Of a stretch of 23,402 bases of DNA, positions 8,379 through 15,272 are shown piece after piece. The notes under the pieces were generated by a model. That model made no database searches and was not told where the DNA came from. It worked only from the letters and a program-made list of their open reading frames with translations. Source of the DNA: Phycisphaerales bacterium UBA3158 (lineage in GTDB: Bacteria > Planctomycetota > Phycisphaerae > Phycisphaerales > SM1A02); assembly GCA_002364555.1 (NCBI GenBank), contig DEYM01000167.1, positions 1 through 23,402 of the forward strand. The letters are read 5' to 3'. The position numbers and the translations under genes are program-made. Position 1 is the first letter of the stretch. Every line of letters begins with the position of its first letter.

Positions 8379-8681
8379 ATGTCCTCGATTACCATTCTTC
8401 CAGCACTGCTCGCCATTGGCGGCATCGGCACAACCGAACTCATCATCATCGTGGTGATCGGTCTCCTGATCTTCGGACGCCGACTTCCTGAAGTGGGCCG
8501 AAACGTCGGTCGAAGCCTTGTCGAGTTCAAGAAGGGTGTCAAGGGAATTGACGATGACATCGATTCAGGGTCCAACGCACAGACCTCTCCAAAGCTGACC
8601 GACCAGTCGGTTGCCCGACATGAGGGCGATGTCCACAAGACTGCCGAGTCGGTCCAGAATCCAGGCGAAAAAGACCACTGA
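8379..8681 (+). CDS. tatA: Sec-independent (Tat) translocase subunit TatA/E
   Basis: This 100-residue protein is a TatA-type subunit of the twin-arginine translocase, which exports folded proteins across the inner membrane. It has the usual short N-terminus, GTTELIIIVVIGLLIFG (residues 17-33) as the membrane helix, the hinge FGRRLPEVGRNVGRSL (32-47), an amphipathic helix ending near FKKGVKGID, and a polar, acidic tail. The ATG follows AAGGAG by five bases. TatB cannot be fully excluded, but length and hinge favour TatA. TatC is not in the window. The gene lies upstream of truB on the same strand with a gap of about 140 bases, in which I see no clear promoter or terminator. Confidence 0.9.
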   Translation: MSSITILPALLAIGGIGTTELIIIVVIGLLIFGRRLPEVGRNVGRSLVEFKKGVKGIDDDIDSGSNAQTSPKLTDQSVARHEGDVHKTAESVQNPGEKDH

Positions 8682-8824
8682 ATCCAGTTTGCTACGACCC
8701 GTGGATTCCAATGCCGCATCCAAGCCGACGCCCACTGGTCGCATGTCCGAGATCGTGGGCTTGCATGCCTTGAATACCCCGAGAGACGACTCTTGATCCC
8801 CAGCACAGCATGCGGAGTACCGGC

Positions 8825-9580
8825 ATGACCGCCCAGTCCATTGCAGGCTTTCTGGTCCTCGACAAATCCACCGGTATCAGTTCGATGAAGGCGCTTGCAC
8901 GAGTTCGAATACTGGCCAGGGATACAGCCAAAGGTGCCAAGAGCGGACATGCCGGAACACTTGATCCACTTGCATCCGGCGTACTTGTGATCGGCATCGG
9001 TCGCCCGGCCACGAAACTACTATCAAGAATCGTCGGTGCCTCGAAGAGATACAGGACTGAAATCGATCTTTCCGGGTTCACGGCCAGCGACGATCTGGAG
9101 AGCGAGGTGGAGCCGGTCTCCGTCGAGGCACCACCCACACAGGACGATATCCAATCGGCCCTTGGACGTTTCGTGGGTGACATCATGCAGGCTCCCCCGG
9201 CATTCAGCGCCATCAAAGTTGATGGCAAACGCGCCTATCAGCTCGCCCGCGAAAACAAGCTCGATTCACTGCCGGCCCGTCCGATGAAGGTGCACGAGCT
9301 CACGCTCGTCAGCTACGAGTGGCCCTCGGTCACCATAGATATCCACTGTGGCAAGGGGTTCTACGTCAGATCTCTTGCTCGTGAACTGGGCGAAGCACTC
9401 GGCACCGGGGGCTACTGCGAGTCGATCAGGCGAACGGCCGTGGGGCCGTTCGATCTTGAACAGGCGAGAACGCTCTCGGACCTGCCCGATTCAATCAGGG
9501 AGGGTGATCTCATCTGCATCGAAGAGGCGATCTCGATGCTTCAAGAGGATATCGACGTCAAGGACGACGATCACGCTTGA
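8825..9580 (+). CDS. truB: tRNA pseudouridine(55) synthase
   Basis: TruB converts U55 of the tRNA T-loop to pseudouridine. The protein opens with GFLVLDKSTGISSM (residues 8-21) and carries the catalytic motif GHAGTLDPLASGVL (41-54), whose Asp47 matches catalytic Asp48 of Escherichia coli TruB. Further family motifs are KRYRTEIDLS (about 74-83), APPAFSAIKVDGKRAYQLAR (about 124-143) and GKGFYVRSLARELGEALG (about 178-195). A start at 8810 is possible, but I chose 8825 because GGAG stands seven bases before it; this gives 251 residues. No large C-terminal PUA domain is seen, only a short acidic tail. Confidence 0.96.
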   Translation: MTAQSIAGFLVLDKSTGISSMKALARVRILARDTAKGAKSGHAGTLDPLASGVLVIGIGRPATKLLSRIVGASKRYRTEIDLSGFTASDDLESEVEPVSVEAPPTQDDIQSALGRFVGDIMQAPPAFSAIKVDGKRAYQLARENKLDSLPARPMKVHELTLVSYEWPSVTIDIHCGKGFYVRSLARELGEALGTGGYCESIRRTAVGPFDLEQARTLSDLPDSIREGDLICIEEAISMLQEDIDVKDDDHA

Positions 9581-9714
9581 GCCGACCGGCTCGACTGAAA
9601 CGCTTCTTGCCGCCACCATTGGAACAACTGAAAATGTGCCTGTTGAAACAGAGTTTCGTGGAATGGAAGGATGATCTCATGGGAAGCCCCGACATCATCA
9701 GCCAGAAAACCAGT
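9581..9714. other. Intergenic gap between truB and the convergent HNH gene, nothing recognised
   Basis: These 134 bases separate two convergent genes. Open frames cross the gap on both strands, including one starting with TTG at the truB stop, but none has a recognisable protein or a ribosome site. I see no strong hairpin or T-run that would mark a terminator. Confidence 0.4.
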
Positions 9715-10347
9715 TCAGTCTCGAAGTTCGACCGTCCAATATGCTTCATTCAGAAAAACCTTCCATACTTCGTATTGCTTTCGACAGATGGAAAGAGCGC
9801 GATCCGGACAATGCCGGGGCTCCCTCGGGGAAGTGATCAGGTGAAGGCCCGCCTCACGAGGCGTCCTGCTGCCTTTGCGTGTGTTGCATCGGACACATGA
9901 ACAGACCAGGTTGTCCCAGCTGTTGCCACCACCTCTGGAAATCGGGACGACATGGTCGATGGACAGATCCGCCACGGGAAACTTCTTGCCGCAGTACTGG
10001 CATCGGTTTCGATCACGTGCGAACAGATTGCGTCTGTTGAGACGAACGCTGTAGTCCGGCTGACGATTGCTGCTCGTGACCCTGATGATCCTCGGCGCGG
10101 CCACGTACCGACTGGCGGACCGGATCCAGTCATGGTCTCCGAGCTCGTATTGACGCTGAAGATCCGCCACATCCAGCCAGGATGAGATGTCGAAGGTTTC
10201 ATACCGCCCGCCATTGACCGATATGACCTCGGCGATCTGACGGAACAGCAGAACGAAGGCCTGACGCACGGGGATGACCCGGATGGCCGCGTAGCCCCGG
10301 TTGAGAACCAGGACCGATTCGTCGAGTACTGACGGATATCCAGCCAT
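9715..10347 (-). CDS. HNH endonuclease family protein
   Basis: The 210-residue protein has a C-terminal HNH nuclease module with a zinc knuckle: CQYCG (Cys116, Cys119), the core IDHVVPISRGG (130-140) with Asp131-His132, Asn146 in SWDNLV, and CVRCNTRKG (Cys151, Cys154). This is the complete set of HNH metal and catalytic positions. The N-terminal half (about 1-100) begins VLDESVLVLNRGYAAIRV and is shared by a stand-alone HNH family widespread in cyanobacteria and planctomycetes, usually without known biological role. No methylase or other restriction partner is adjacent, so a restriction role is not supported. A good promoter lies about 70 bases upstream, and GGAGGAGGT precedes the ATG at a slightly long spacing. 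Confidence 0.9.
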   Translation of the reverse strand: MAGYPSVLDESVLVLNRGYAAIRVIPVRQAFVLLFRQIAEVISVNGGRYETFDISSWLDVADLQRQYELGDHDWIRSASRYVAAPRIIRVTSSNRQPDYSVRLNRRNLFARDRNRCQYCGKKFPVADLSIDHVVPISRGGGNSWDNLVCSCVRCNTRKGSRTPREAGLHLITSPREPRHCPDRALSICRKQYEVWKVFLNEAYWTVELRD

Positions 10348-10414
10348 CTATCTGAAGAAGACCTCCTCCGATGCAGTTCAGGCGAAAAATCGGATGCCTG
10401 ACTGCTCCACTACA

Positions 10415-10443
10415 TTTATATCGGGCTCAAAGGTCATAATCAA
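10415..10443 (-). promoter_or_regulatory. Sigma70-like promoter for the HNH gene
   Basis: On the minus strand TTGATT (10438-10443) is followed by exactly 17 bases and then TATAAA (10415-10420). Each box matches the consensus at four or five of six positions. Transcription would begin near 10408, giving a leader of about 60 bases before the HNH gene's ATG at 10347. The stem-loop at 10449-10487 ends five bases upstream of the -35 box. Confidence 0.5.
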
Positions 10444-10448
10444 TGCAG

Positions 10449-10487
10449 AAGATCACACGGAATCCTCTTTGGATTCCGTGTGATCTT
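10449..10487 (-). terminator. Perfect 17-bp stem-loop downstream of the double prolyl-isomerase gene
   Basis: AAGATCACACGGAATCC (10449-10465) and its exact reverse complement (10471-10487) flank a five-base loop. It lies about 75 bases after the minus-strand stop of the prolyl-isomerase gene and just before the promoter of the HNH gene, so a terminator that insulates the two is the simplest reading. No T-run follows the stem on either strand, so it would not be a classic intrinsic terminator. A regulator-binding site next to the HNH promoter is the alternative. Confidence 0.5.
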
Positions 10488-10561
10488 GTCAAAGCGCGTC
10501 TGCAGAGGCCTCACAAACCGACCTCTCGCTGTTTGATTGGCCAATCGGCCTGATCCCTCGA

Positions 10562-11788
10562 TCAGTGATCGTGGTCGTGATAGGTTCCGTCATCGTGGAA
10601 ATGACCCTTTGCAGGCGTCACTTCCAGCAGTTCGACATCGAATACCAGCGTGGCATTCGGTGGAATAACACCACCGGCACCGCGAGCACCATATCCCAGA
10701 GTCGCTGGAATCTGAAGCTTGCGAGTCTCTCCGACCTTCATGGAACCGACGCCAACCGTCCATCCCGGAATGACTCGATTCAATTCGAATGAGATCGGCT
10801 CGCCTCGATCGACGGAGGAATCGAACTTGGAACCGTCAAGGAGATATCCGGTGTAATGGACCTTGACCGTGTCACTGGTGCTCACAGGCTCGACACCGGA
10901 ACCTTCCTTGATCGTCCACCACATCAGTCCATCCTTGTTGGAACCGTCTGGAGCACGGTCAACTGCCATACCTGGGAGTTCCTTGGGCTTGACGTCCGTC
11001 TTACTCAACATCTGCTTCTTCTCCATTGCATTCTTGATCTTGGCTGCGGCATCGACTGCCTGCTTCTCGTTGAGGGTCATGTCCGAGCAGACGCTGGCCT
11101 GCTCACCGTTGGCTGCCGCGATCTTGACGGCCTCCTTGAAATCGACCTGCTTGACGTTCTCGATGATGACCTCGTCCACCGGCGAGGTGATGAACGCGCC
11201 GCCGCGGTCCTCCGTTGGCGTATCACGAATGGCATCGACGGCCTTCCTGCCGGCGATCACATGACCGAACACGGCATAGGCAGCGCCATCAGGCTGTGGC
11301 TGATCGAGAAACGCATTGTCCTTGACGTTGATGAAGAACTGATTCGTCGCCGAATCGGGATTGCCACCCAGACGAGCCATGGCGATGGTGTAGTTCTCAT
11401 TCTTGAGACCGTTGGTCCACTCGTTCTTGATGCCGGCACCACCCGTTCGCTTCTCGTACTTCTCATCGAAACCACCACCCTGGATCATGAAGTCGCCGAT
11501 GACTCTGTGGAAGATCGTGCCGTTGTAGTCCCCGGCATTGGCGTACTTGAGGAAGTTCGCGGTCGAGATCGGAGCCTGCGTCTTGTTGAGCCGCACGAGA
11601 ATGTCACCCTTGTTCGTCGTCATGAGGACGTAGTCCCAGGCAGGCGAGGAATCCGAAGGATCCTCTGAAACCTTCGATTTAGCGGGATCGGCGACCTTTG
11701 TTTCACCCTGAGCGAAGGCAAAGGAGGACATACCCAGCAGGGTGATGACGAGAATCGAAATGGGAGCAAGGGAAATCGGGAATCGCAT
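10562..11788 (-). CDS. Secreted cyclophilin-FKBP double peptidyl-prolyl isomerase
   Basis: The protein (408 residues from this start) fuses two unrelated prolyl-isomerase domains. After a signal peptide (hydrophobic core about 8-22, likely cut after AFA at residue 26) comes a cyclophilin domain (about 52-215) with FHRVIGDFMIQGGG (93-106); Arg95 matches the catalytic Arg of the family. A linker of about 70 residues leads to an FKBP domain (about 285-392) with VHYTGYLLDGSKFDSS (310-325), VIPGW (339-343) and IPATLGYGARG (360-370). The tail is His-rich (HFHDDGTYHDHDH), which could bind metal. It should act as a folding catalyst in the periplasm. The frame is open upstream to 11917, but I chose the ATG at 11788 because it begins the signal peptide directly; 11821 is an alternative. 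Confidence 0.92.
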   Translation of the reverse strand: MRFPISLAPISILVITLLGMSSFAFAQGETKVADPAKSKVSEDPSDSSPAWDYVLMTTNKGDILVRLNKTQAPISTANFLKYANAGDYNGTIFHRVIGDFMIQGGGFDEKYEKRTGGAGIKNEWTNGLKNENYTIAMARLGGNPDSATNQFFINVKDNAFLDQPQPDGAAYAVFGHVIAGRKAVDAIRDTPTEDRGGAFITSPVDEVIIENVKQVDFKEAVKIAAANGEQASVCSDMTLNEKQAVDAAAKIKNAMEKKQMLSKTDVKPKELPGMAVDRAPDGSNKDGLMWWTIKEGSGVEPVSTSDTVKVHYTGYLLDGSKFDSSVDRGEPISFELNRVIPGWTVGVGSMKVGETRKLQIPATLGYGARGAGGVIPPNATLVFDVELLEVTPAKGHFHDDGTYHDHDH

Positions 11789-11923
11789 GAGGAGCTCTCT
11801 ACTCTGTTTGATTGATGACATCCGACGACCAATGCATCGGAAGATGAAGACTGATTCAACCAGACAGGGTAGCCGACCCGGCCATTCGAGGCACTTGAAC
11901 CACCTTAAATGACTCACCAGAGG

Positions 11924-12367
11924 TCATATCTGATCATCACGGCTGATTCGAATGTCCTCGATGGGAATCAGAGGCCCATGCCCCATACCGGGACACGGGG
12001 TGTCTCGCTTGGCGTCTTCCCAGGCCTTGCGGGATTCGAGGTTTTCAGGCCAGAAGGGCCAGGTCCGACACTGCTTCGGCCTTGATCCATATAGACCACA
12101 AACCGCCTTGCCTGGGACCTTCTCCCTGTCCAGAAAGACGCAATCCCAGCCATGGCTGGTGAGCCGTTCCTTGAGGGACCAGCCATCACGAAGCCTCCGA
12201 GCCCATGTATTCATGAAGTCGTCGACTTCCATGCCCAGTTCCGCGGCCATCTCCTCGGCTTCCTTGTCGTTGAACCAAACCGCTCCGGGAGGCCCGGTGC
12301 AACAGTTGCCGCATTGTGTGCACTTGAACGCCAGACCATCTCGATACCACTCTTCGTTTGATGCCAT
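11924..12367 (-). CDS. YkgJ-family cysteine-cluster protein
   Basis: This 147-residue protein carries the YkgJ (CxxCxxCC) family pattern: FKCTQCGNCC with Cys16, Cys19, Cys22 and Cys23, followed by a second set of cysteines at DCVFLD, CGLYGSRPKQCRTWPFWP and a final CPGMG. The family is thought to bind zinc or an iron-sulphur cluster; its role is unclear. An upstream ATG at 12403 is possible, but I chose 12367 because GGGAG lies nine bases before it and it starts one base after the stop of the preceding gene (TGAgATG), an arrangement for coupled translation. The gene downstream is the secreted prolyl isomerase, 135 bases away. Confidence 0.85.
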   Translation of the reverse strand: MASNEEWYRDGLAFKCTQCGNCCTGPPGAVWFNDKEAEEMAAELGMEVDDFMNTWARRLRDGWSLKERLTSHGWDCVFLDREKVPGKAVCGLYGSRPKQCRTWPFWPENLESRKAWEDAKRDTPCPGMGHGPLIPIEDIRISRDDQI

Positions 12368-12368
12368 C

Positions 12369-13355
12369 TCACTCAGCTCCCACATCGAATTCTTCATGGT
12401 CATCTATCTGGAACATGAAGATCTCCGATTTGGGATGGCGAGGAGCGACACTTGCCAGCTCCTCGGGTCGGTCATCGAAGGCGACGCGATCAAGGGTATA
12501 GAAATCTCTCAGCACCCAATCAGCGGATTCGGCAAGCTGATCTCTGACCATCTCCTCGAGTTCCCGACGACTGGATGCACACGCCCAGAGAACCGCATGC
12601 GAGAACCCATCGGACAGAACTCCCGAAGGCTGGACGAGAACGATCGCATGCCAGAGTGTCCTTCCAAGCTCACGCCCGCCGGCATCGAGGTTGCGATCCT
12701 CATCCTCATCCAGAATGAGTGCCCATTCGTGCCTGAGCACCAGGAGCAGCTGATCGATGTCGCATAGAAGCGAGGGATCCTCGACCAGAATCGATCGCGT
12801 CTGGATGTGTTCGAACTCGCTCTCGGGTATCTCCAGCGTGCCAGCTTCCTGCTGGGACAGTCCATTGGCAGACAGTACCGCTTCCACCTCTTCACGACGC
12901 CCGGGCTCGACATGGATGGTCACCCGCTTGTCCTGATCGAGGAATATCTCCATGAAGGGCGCATCGGCATTGACACCGACCGCCAAAGACGTGTCCTCCA
13001 GGAAGATGTCCTCGAAGGCCTTCCATGTATCGAGGAAACAGGAGCAGGAGATGGGGCGTTCACCGAGAAAGATGTCCACTGATCGGAAAGCATCGCGAGA
13101 ACCCATCTCGATGATTCCCGAGACCTGTTCAGGCAGCAGCTCGAAAAGAGCCTGGAGCAGCGAGGACAGACGGCCATGCGACAACACCACGAAGAAGGTG
13201 AAGGTATCGGGAACGTCCCCCCCACCTTCGACCCAGTCGACGCTGTACCCCTCCTGGAAGGGGCCGATCGGGACCGATTCGATGCCCAGTGGAAACTCGA
13301 ACCCTGCGCTGACCACACGGCTGATGTCTCTTCGGATTTGATACGGGGGATTCAC
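12369..13355 (-). CDS. Unknown acidic protein upstream of the YkgJ-like gene
   Basis: I do not recognise this 328-residue protein. It is soluble, rich in Asp and Glu, with no signal peptide, membrane segment or known catalytic motif that I can identify. It contains hydrophobic beta-strand-like runs (FTFFVVLSHG, residues 52-61; RVTIHVEPG, 144-152; LWHAIVLVQP, 234-243) separated by acidic helices, and an internal CSC (104-106). The start is a GTG with no obvious ribosome site; the frame remains open about 40 codons further upstream but without ATG, GTG or TTG. It is followed immediately by the cysteine-cluster gene with translational coupling, so the two products may act together. Codon use looks like that of its neighbours. 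Confidence 0.7.
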   Translation of the reverse strand: MNPPYQIRRDISRVVSAGFEFPLGIESVPIGPFQEGYSVDWVEGGGDVPDTFTFFVVLSHGRLSSLLQALFELLPEQVSGIIEMGSRDAFRSVDIFLGERPISCSCFLDTWKAFEDIFLEDTSLAVGVNADAPFMEIFLDQDKRVTIHVEPGRREEVEAVLSANGLSQQEAGTLEIPESEFEHIQTRSILVEDPSLLCDIDQLLLVLRHEWALILDEDEDRNLDAGGRELGRTLWHAIVLVQPSGVLSDGFSHAVLWACASSRRELEEMVRDQLAESADWVLRDFYTLDRVAFDDRPEELASVAPRHPKSEIFMFQIDDHEEFDVGAE

Positions 13356-13391
13356 GAGGACATCGTATACGCTCGAGCCCCCGGGACGCTC

Positions 13392-13438
13392 GATATGCAG
13401 ATATGCAAAGGAGACCGATATCGGGCTATCATCGGGCT
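13392..13438. promoter_or_regulatory. Cluster of short repeats in a divergent intergenic region
   Basis: Between the unknown acidic gene (-) and the NSS transporter gene (+) lie two tandem copies of GATATGCA (13392-13407), a ten-base palindrome CCGATATCGG (13415-13424) and two copies of ATCGGGCT (13420-13427 and 13431-13438) with an 11-base period. Such a cluster is typical of regulator-binding sites for the divergent promoters. A TATCAT at 13427-13432 could be a -10 box for the transporter, but I see no good -35 box. Confidence 0.35.
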
Positions 13439-13480
13439 GCTGATGCCTGAATCATTCCTCCTTCGGAGATCAACGTCCTG

Positions 13481-15241
13481 ATGAGTCAACAACGATCCCA
13501 ATGGGGCAGCCGCGTCGGATTCATCCTGGCAGCATCAGGATCGGCCGTCGGCCTTGGCAACATCTGGAAGTTCCCCTACATCACCGGAGAAAACGGTGGT
13601 GGATTGTTCGTTCTGATCTATCTGGCCTGCATCGTGCTGGTGGGACTTCCCATCCTGATTGCGGAGATCATGATCGGCCGAGCCGGACAGGCCCAACCCA
13701 TTCTGGCTTTTCACAAGCTGGGCGGAGGTCGATCGGCCTGGAGTCTCGTTGGATGGCTGGGTGTGCTCAGCGGTTTCATCATCGCGTCCTTCTACATCGT
13801 GGTGGCCGGCTGGGCCATGGACTACACCCTCAAGTCCGTCGTGGGATTCACGAATCCGATCAGTGAACAGGCCGAGACACAGGCACTCGTGTATCGAGCG
13901 ACCGCTTCCGACTCCGACATGCTGGAACTGGTGGTGGACTCGAGAACCCGCTACGAACTCGATCGCGCCGAGAGAAACTGGCGAAGACAGTTCTCCCCCT
14001 CCACCTGGAGCCACTGGAACATCTATGAGAAGGCCGTCGAAGCCAAGGCGGCTCCCGAGAGAGTGCGAGAGCATCCGGAAATGGCCGCCGCGGCCGATCA
14101 GGTCCAGAATGCCAGGCCTGAGCTGGAGAAGGCTCGGGAGGAGATCATCCAATCAAGCCGCGCCGAGGTGATGGCACTTTCCCCGATCGAGCGTCGCGAT
14201 GAAGCGGAAACCATCAAACGCAGAACGATCATCCGCGATCAGGTCACGTCGGTGTTCATGGGAATTCTGGGCGATGGCTGGACAAGCACGTTCTGGGCCG
14301 CCCTGTTCATGTTCATCGTGATACTGGTGGTGGCCAATGGAATCAGTTCGGGCATCGAACGCACCTGTCGCATCCTGATGCCTCTGCTGATCCTGTGCAT
14401 ACTGGTCCTCGTCGTGTACGGGTTCTTCCAGAGCGGTTTCAATCAGGCCCTCGCCTTCGTCTTCAAACCCGATCCGACTGCGCTGGAACCCAAGGGCGTG
14501 CTGGAGGCGCTTGGACACGCCTTCTTCACGTTGTCGCTGGGAATGGGTGCGATGATCACGTACGGCTCATACCAACGCTCCCAGTCCGGTGGTCTGTTGA
14601 AGGAATCCGTGGCCATCGCGGGCCTCGACACAGGCATCGCCATACTGGCCTGCATGATGATGTTCCCGATCATCTTCTCCTATGGCCAGGATCCAAGCAG
14701 CGGACCGGGGCTGGTGTTCATGAGCATGCCTCTGGCGTTCGCCGAGATGGGCGGGATCGGAATGCTGCTGGGCATCATCTTCTTCGGATTGCTCGTGTTC
14801 GCCGCACTGACCTCGGCCATTTCGCTGCTCGAGGTGGTGGCGTCCTATCTGATCGATGGACATGGATGGTCCCGCCCGAGGGCCGTGTGGATCATCGGCG
14901 GATGCATATTCGGATTCGGGATCGTCTCCGCCTTTGCCAACAGTGCCGGTTTCAAGATGACCTCGTGGTTGCCGGGATATGGGCAGAGCTTCTTCGATAC
15001 GATGGATCTTCTGACCAGCAACTGGATGCTTCCTCTCGGCGGGTTGATGATCTCCCTCTACGCCGGCTGGGTGCTCCCGGCCAGGATACGAAAAAACGAA
15101 CTTTCCGACCTTTCCGGCTTCGTTGCCGGATCCTGGTTGTTCCTTGTCCGATTCGTCGCGCCGATCCTCGTGATCATCGTGCTGCTGGATAAGATCGGCT
15201 TGATTGATGTGGATGAACTTTCATTCCACCTGATGCACTGA
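13481..15241 (+). CDS. NSS-family sodium-dependent amino-acid transporter with an enlarged loop
   Basis: The protein (586 residues) belongs to the neurotransmitter:sodium symporter family, LeuT fold, inner membrane. The N-terminal helix ASGSAVGLGNIWKFPY (residues 18-33) matches LeuT almost position for position, including Na+-site residues Gly20, Ala22, Val23 and Asn27. The unwound sixth helix is HAFFTLSLGMGAMITYGSY (346-364), with Thr350 and Ser352 at ligand positions, and FAALTSAISLLE (440-451) supplies the second Na+ site (Thr444, Ser445). Between the third and fourth helices sits a hydrophilic loop of about 145 residues (124-268), about 100 longer than in LeuT and rich in charged, helix-forming sequence. 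The substrate is probably an amino acid but cannot be named. The next transporter gene starts 31 bases downstream, so co-transcription is likely. Confidence 0.94.
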   Translation: MSQQRSQWGSRVGFILAASGSAVGLGNIWKFPYITGENGGGLFVLIYLACIVLVGLPILIAEIMIGRAGQAQPILAFHKLGGGRSAWSLVGWLGVLSGFIIASFYIVVAGWAMDYTLKSVVGFTNPISEQAETQALVYRATASDSDMLELVVDSRTRYELDRAERNWRRQFSPSTWSHWNIYEKAVEAKAAPERVREHPEMAAAADQVQNARPELEKAREEIIQSSRAEVMALSPIERRDEAETIKRRTIIRDQVTSVFMGILGDGWTSTFWAALFMFIVILVVANGISSGIERTCRILMPLLILCILVLVVYGFFQSGFNQALAFVFKPDPTALEPKGVLEALGHAFFTLSLGMGAMITYGSYQRSQSGGLLKESVAIAGLDTGIAILACMMMFPIIFSYGQDPSSGPGLVFMSMPLAFAEMGGIGMLLGIIFFGLLVFAALTSAISLLEVVASYLIDGHGWSRPRAVWIIGGCIFGFGIVSAFANSAGFKMTSWLPGYGQSFFDTMDLLTSNWMLPLGGLMISLYAGWVLPARIRKNELSDLSGFVAGSWLFLVRFVAPILVIIVLLDKIGLIDVDELSFHLMH

Positions 15242-15272
15242 AACCAACTACTGCAACTGAACCGGAGCGGAC

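Noticed and set aside
8237..8950. Open frame of 237 codons on the minus strand
   Set aside because: It is antisense to tatA and the start of truB, both well supported.
9577..9900. Plus-strand frame starting with TTG at the truB stop codon
   Set aside because: The overlap looked like coupling, but the product has no recognisable feature and runs antisense into the HNH gene; no ribosome site is seen.
10535..10546. 12-base perfect palindrome GATTGGCCAATC after the prolyl-isomerase gene
   Set aside because: As a hairpin it would have no loop, and a single 12-base palindrome in a window of this size may be chance; kept only as a note beside the 17-bp stem-loop.
14395..15192. Open frame of 265 codons on the plus strand
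   Set aside because: It is an alternative frame within the NSS transporter gene, Arg/His-rich, with no family signature.
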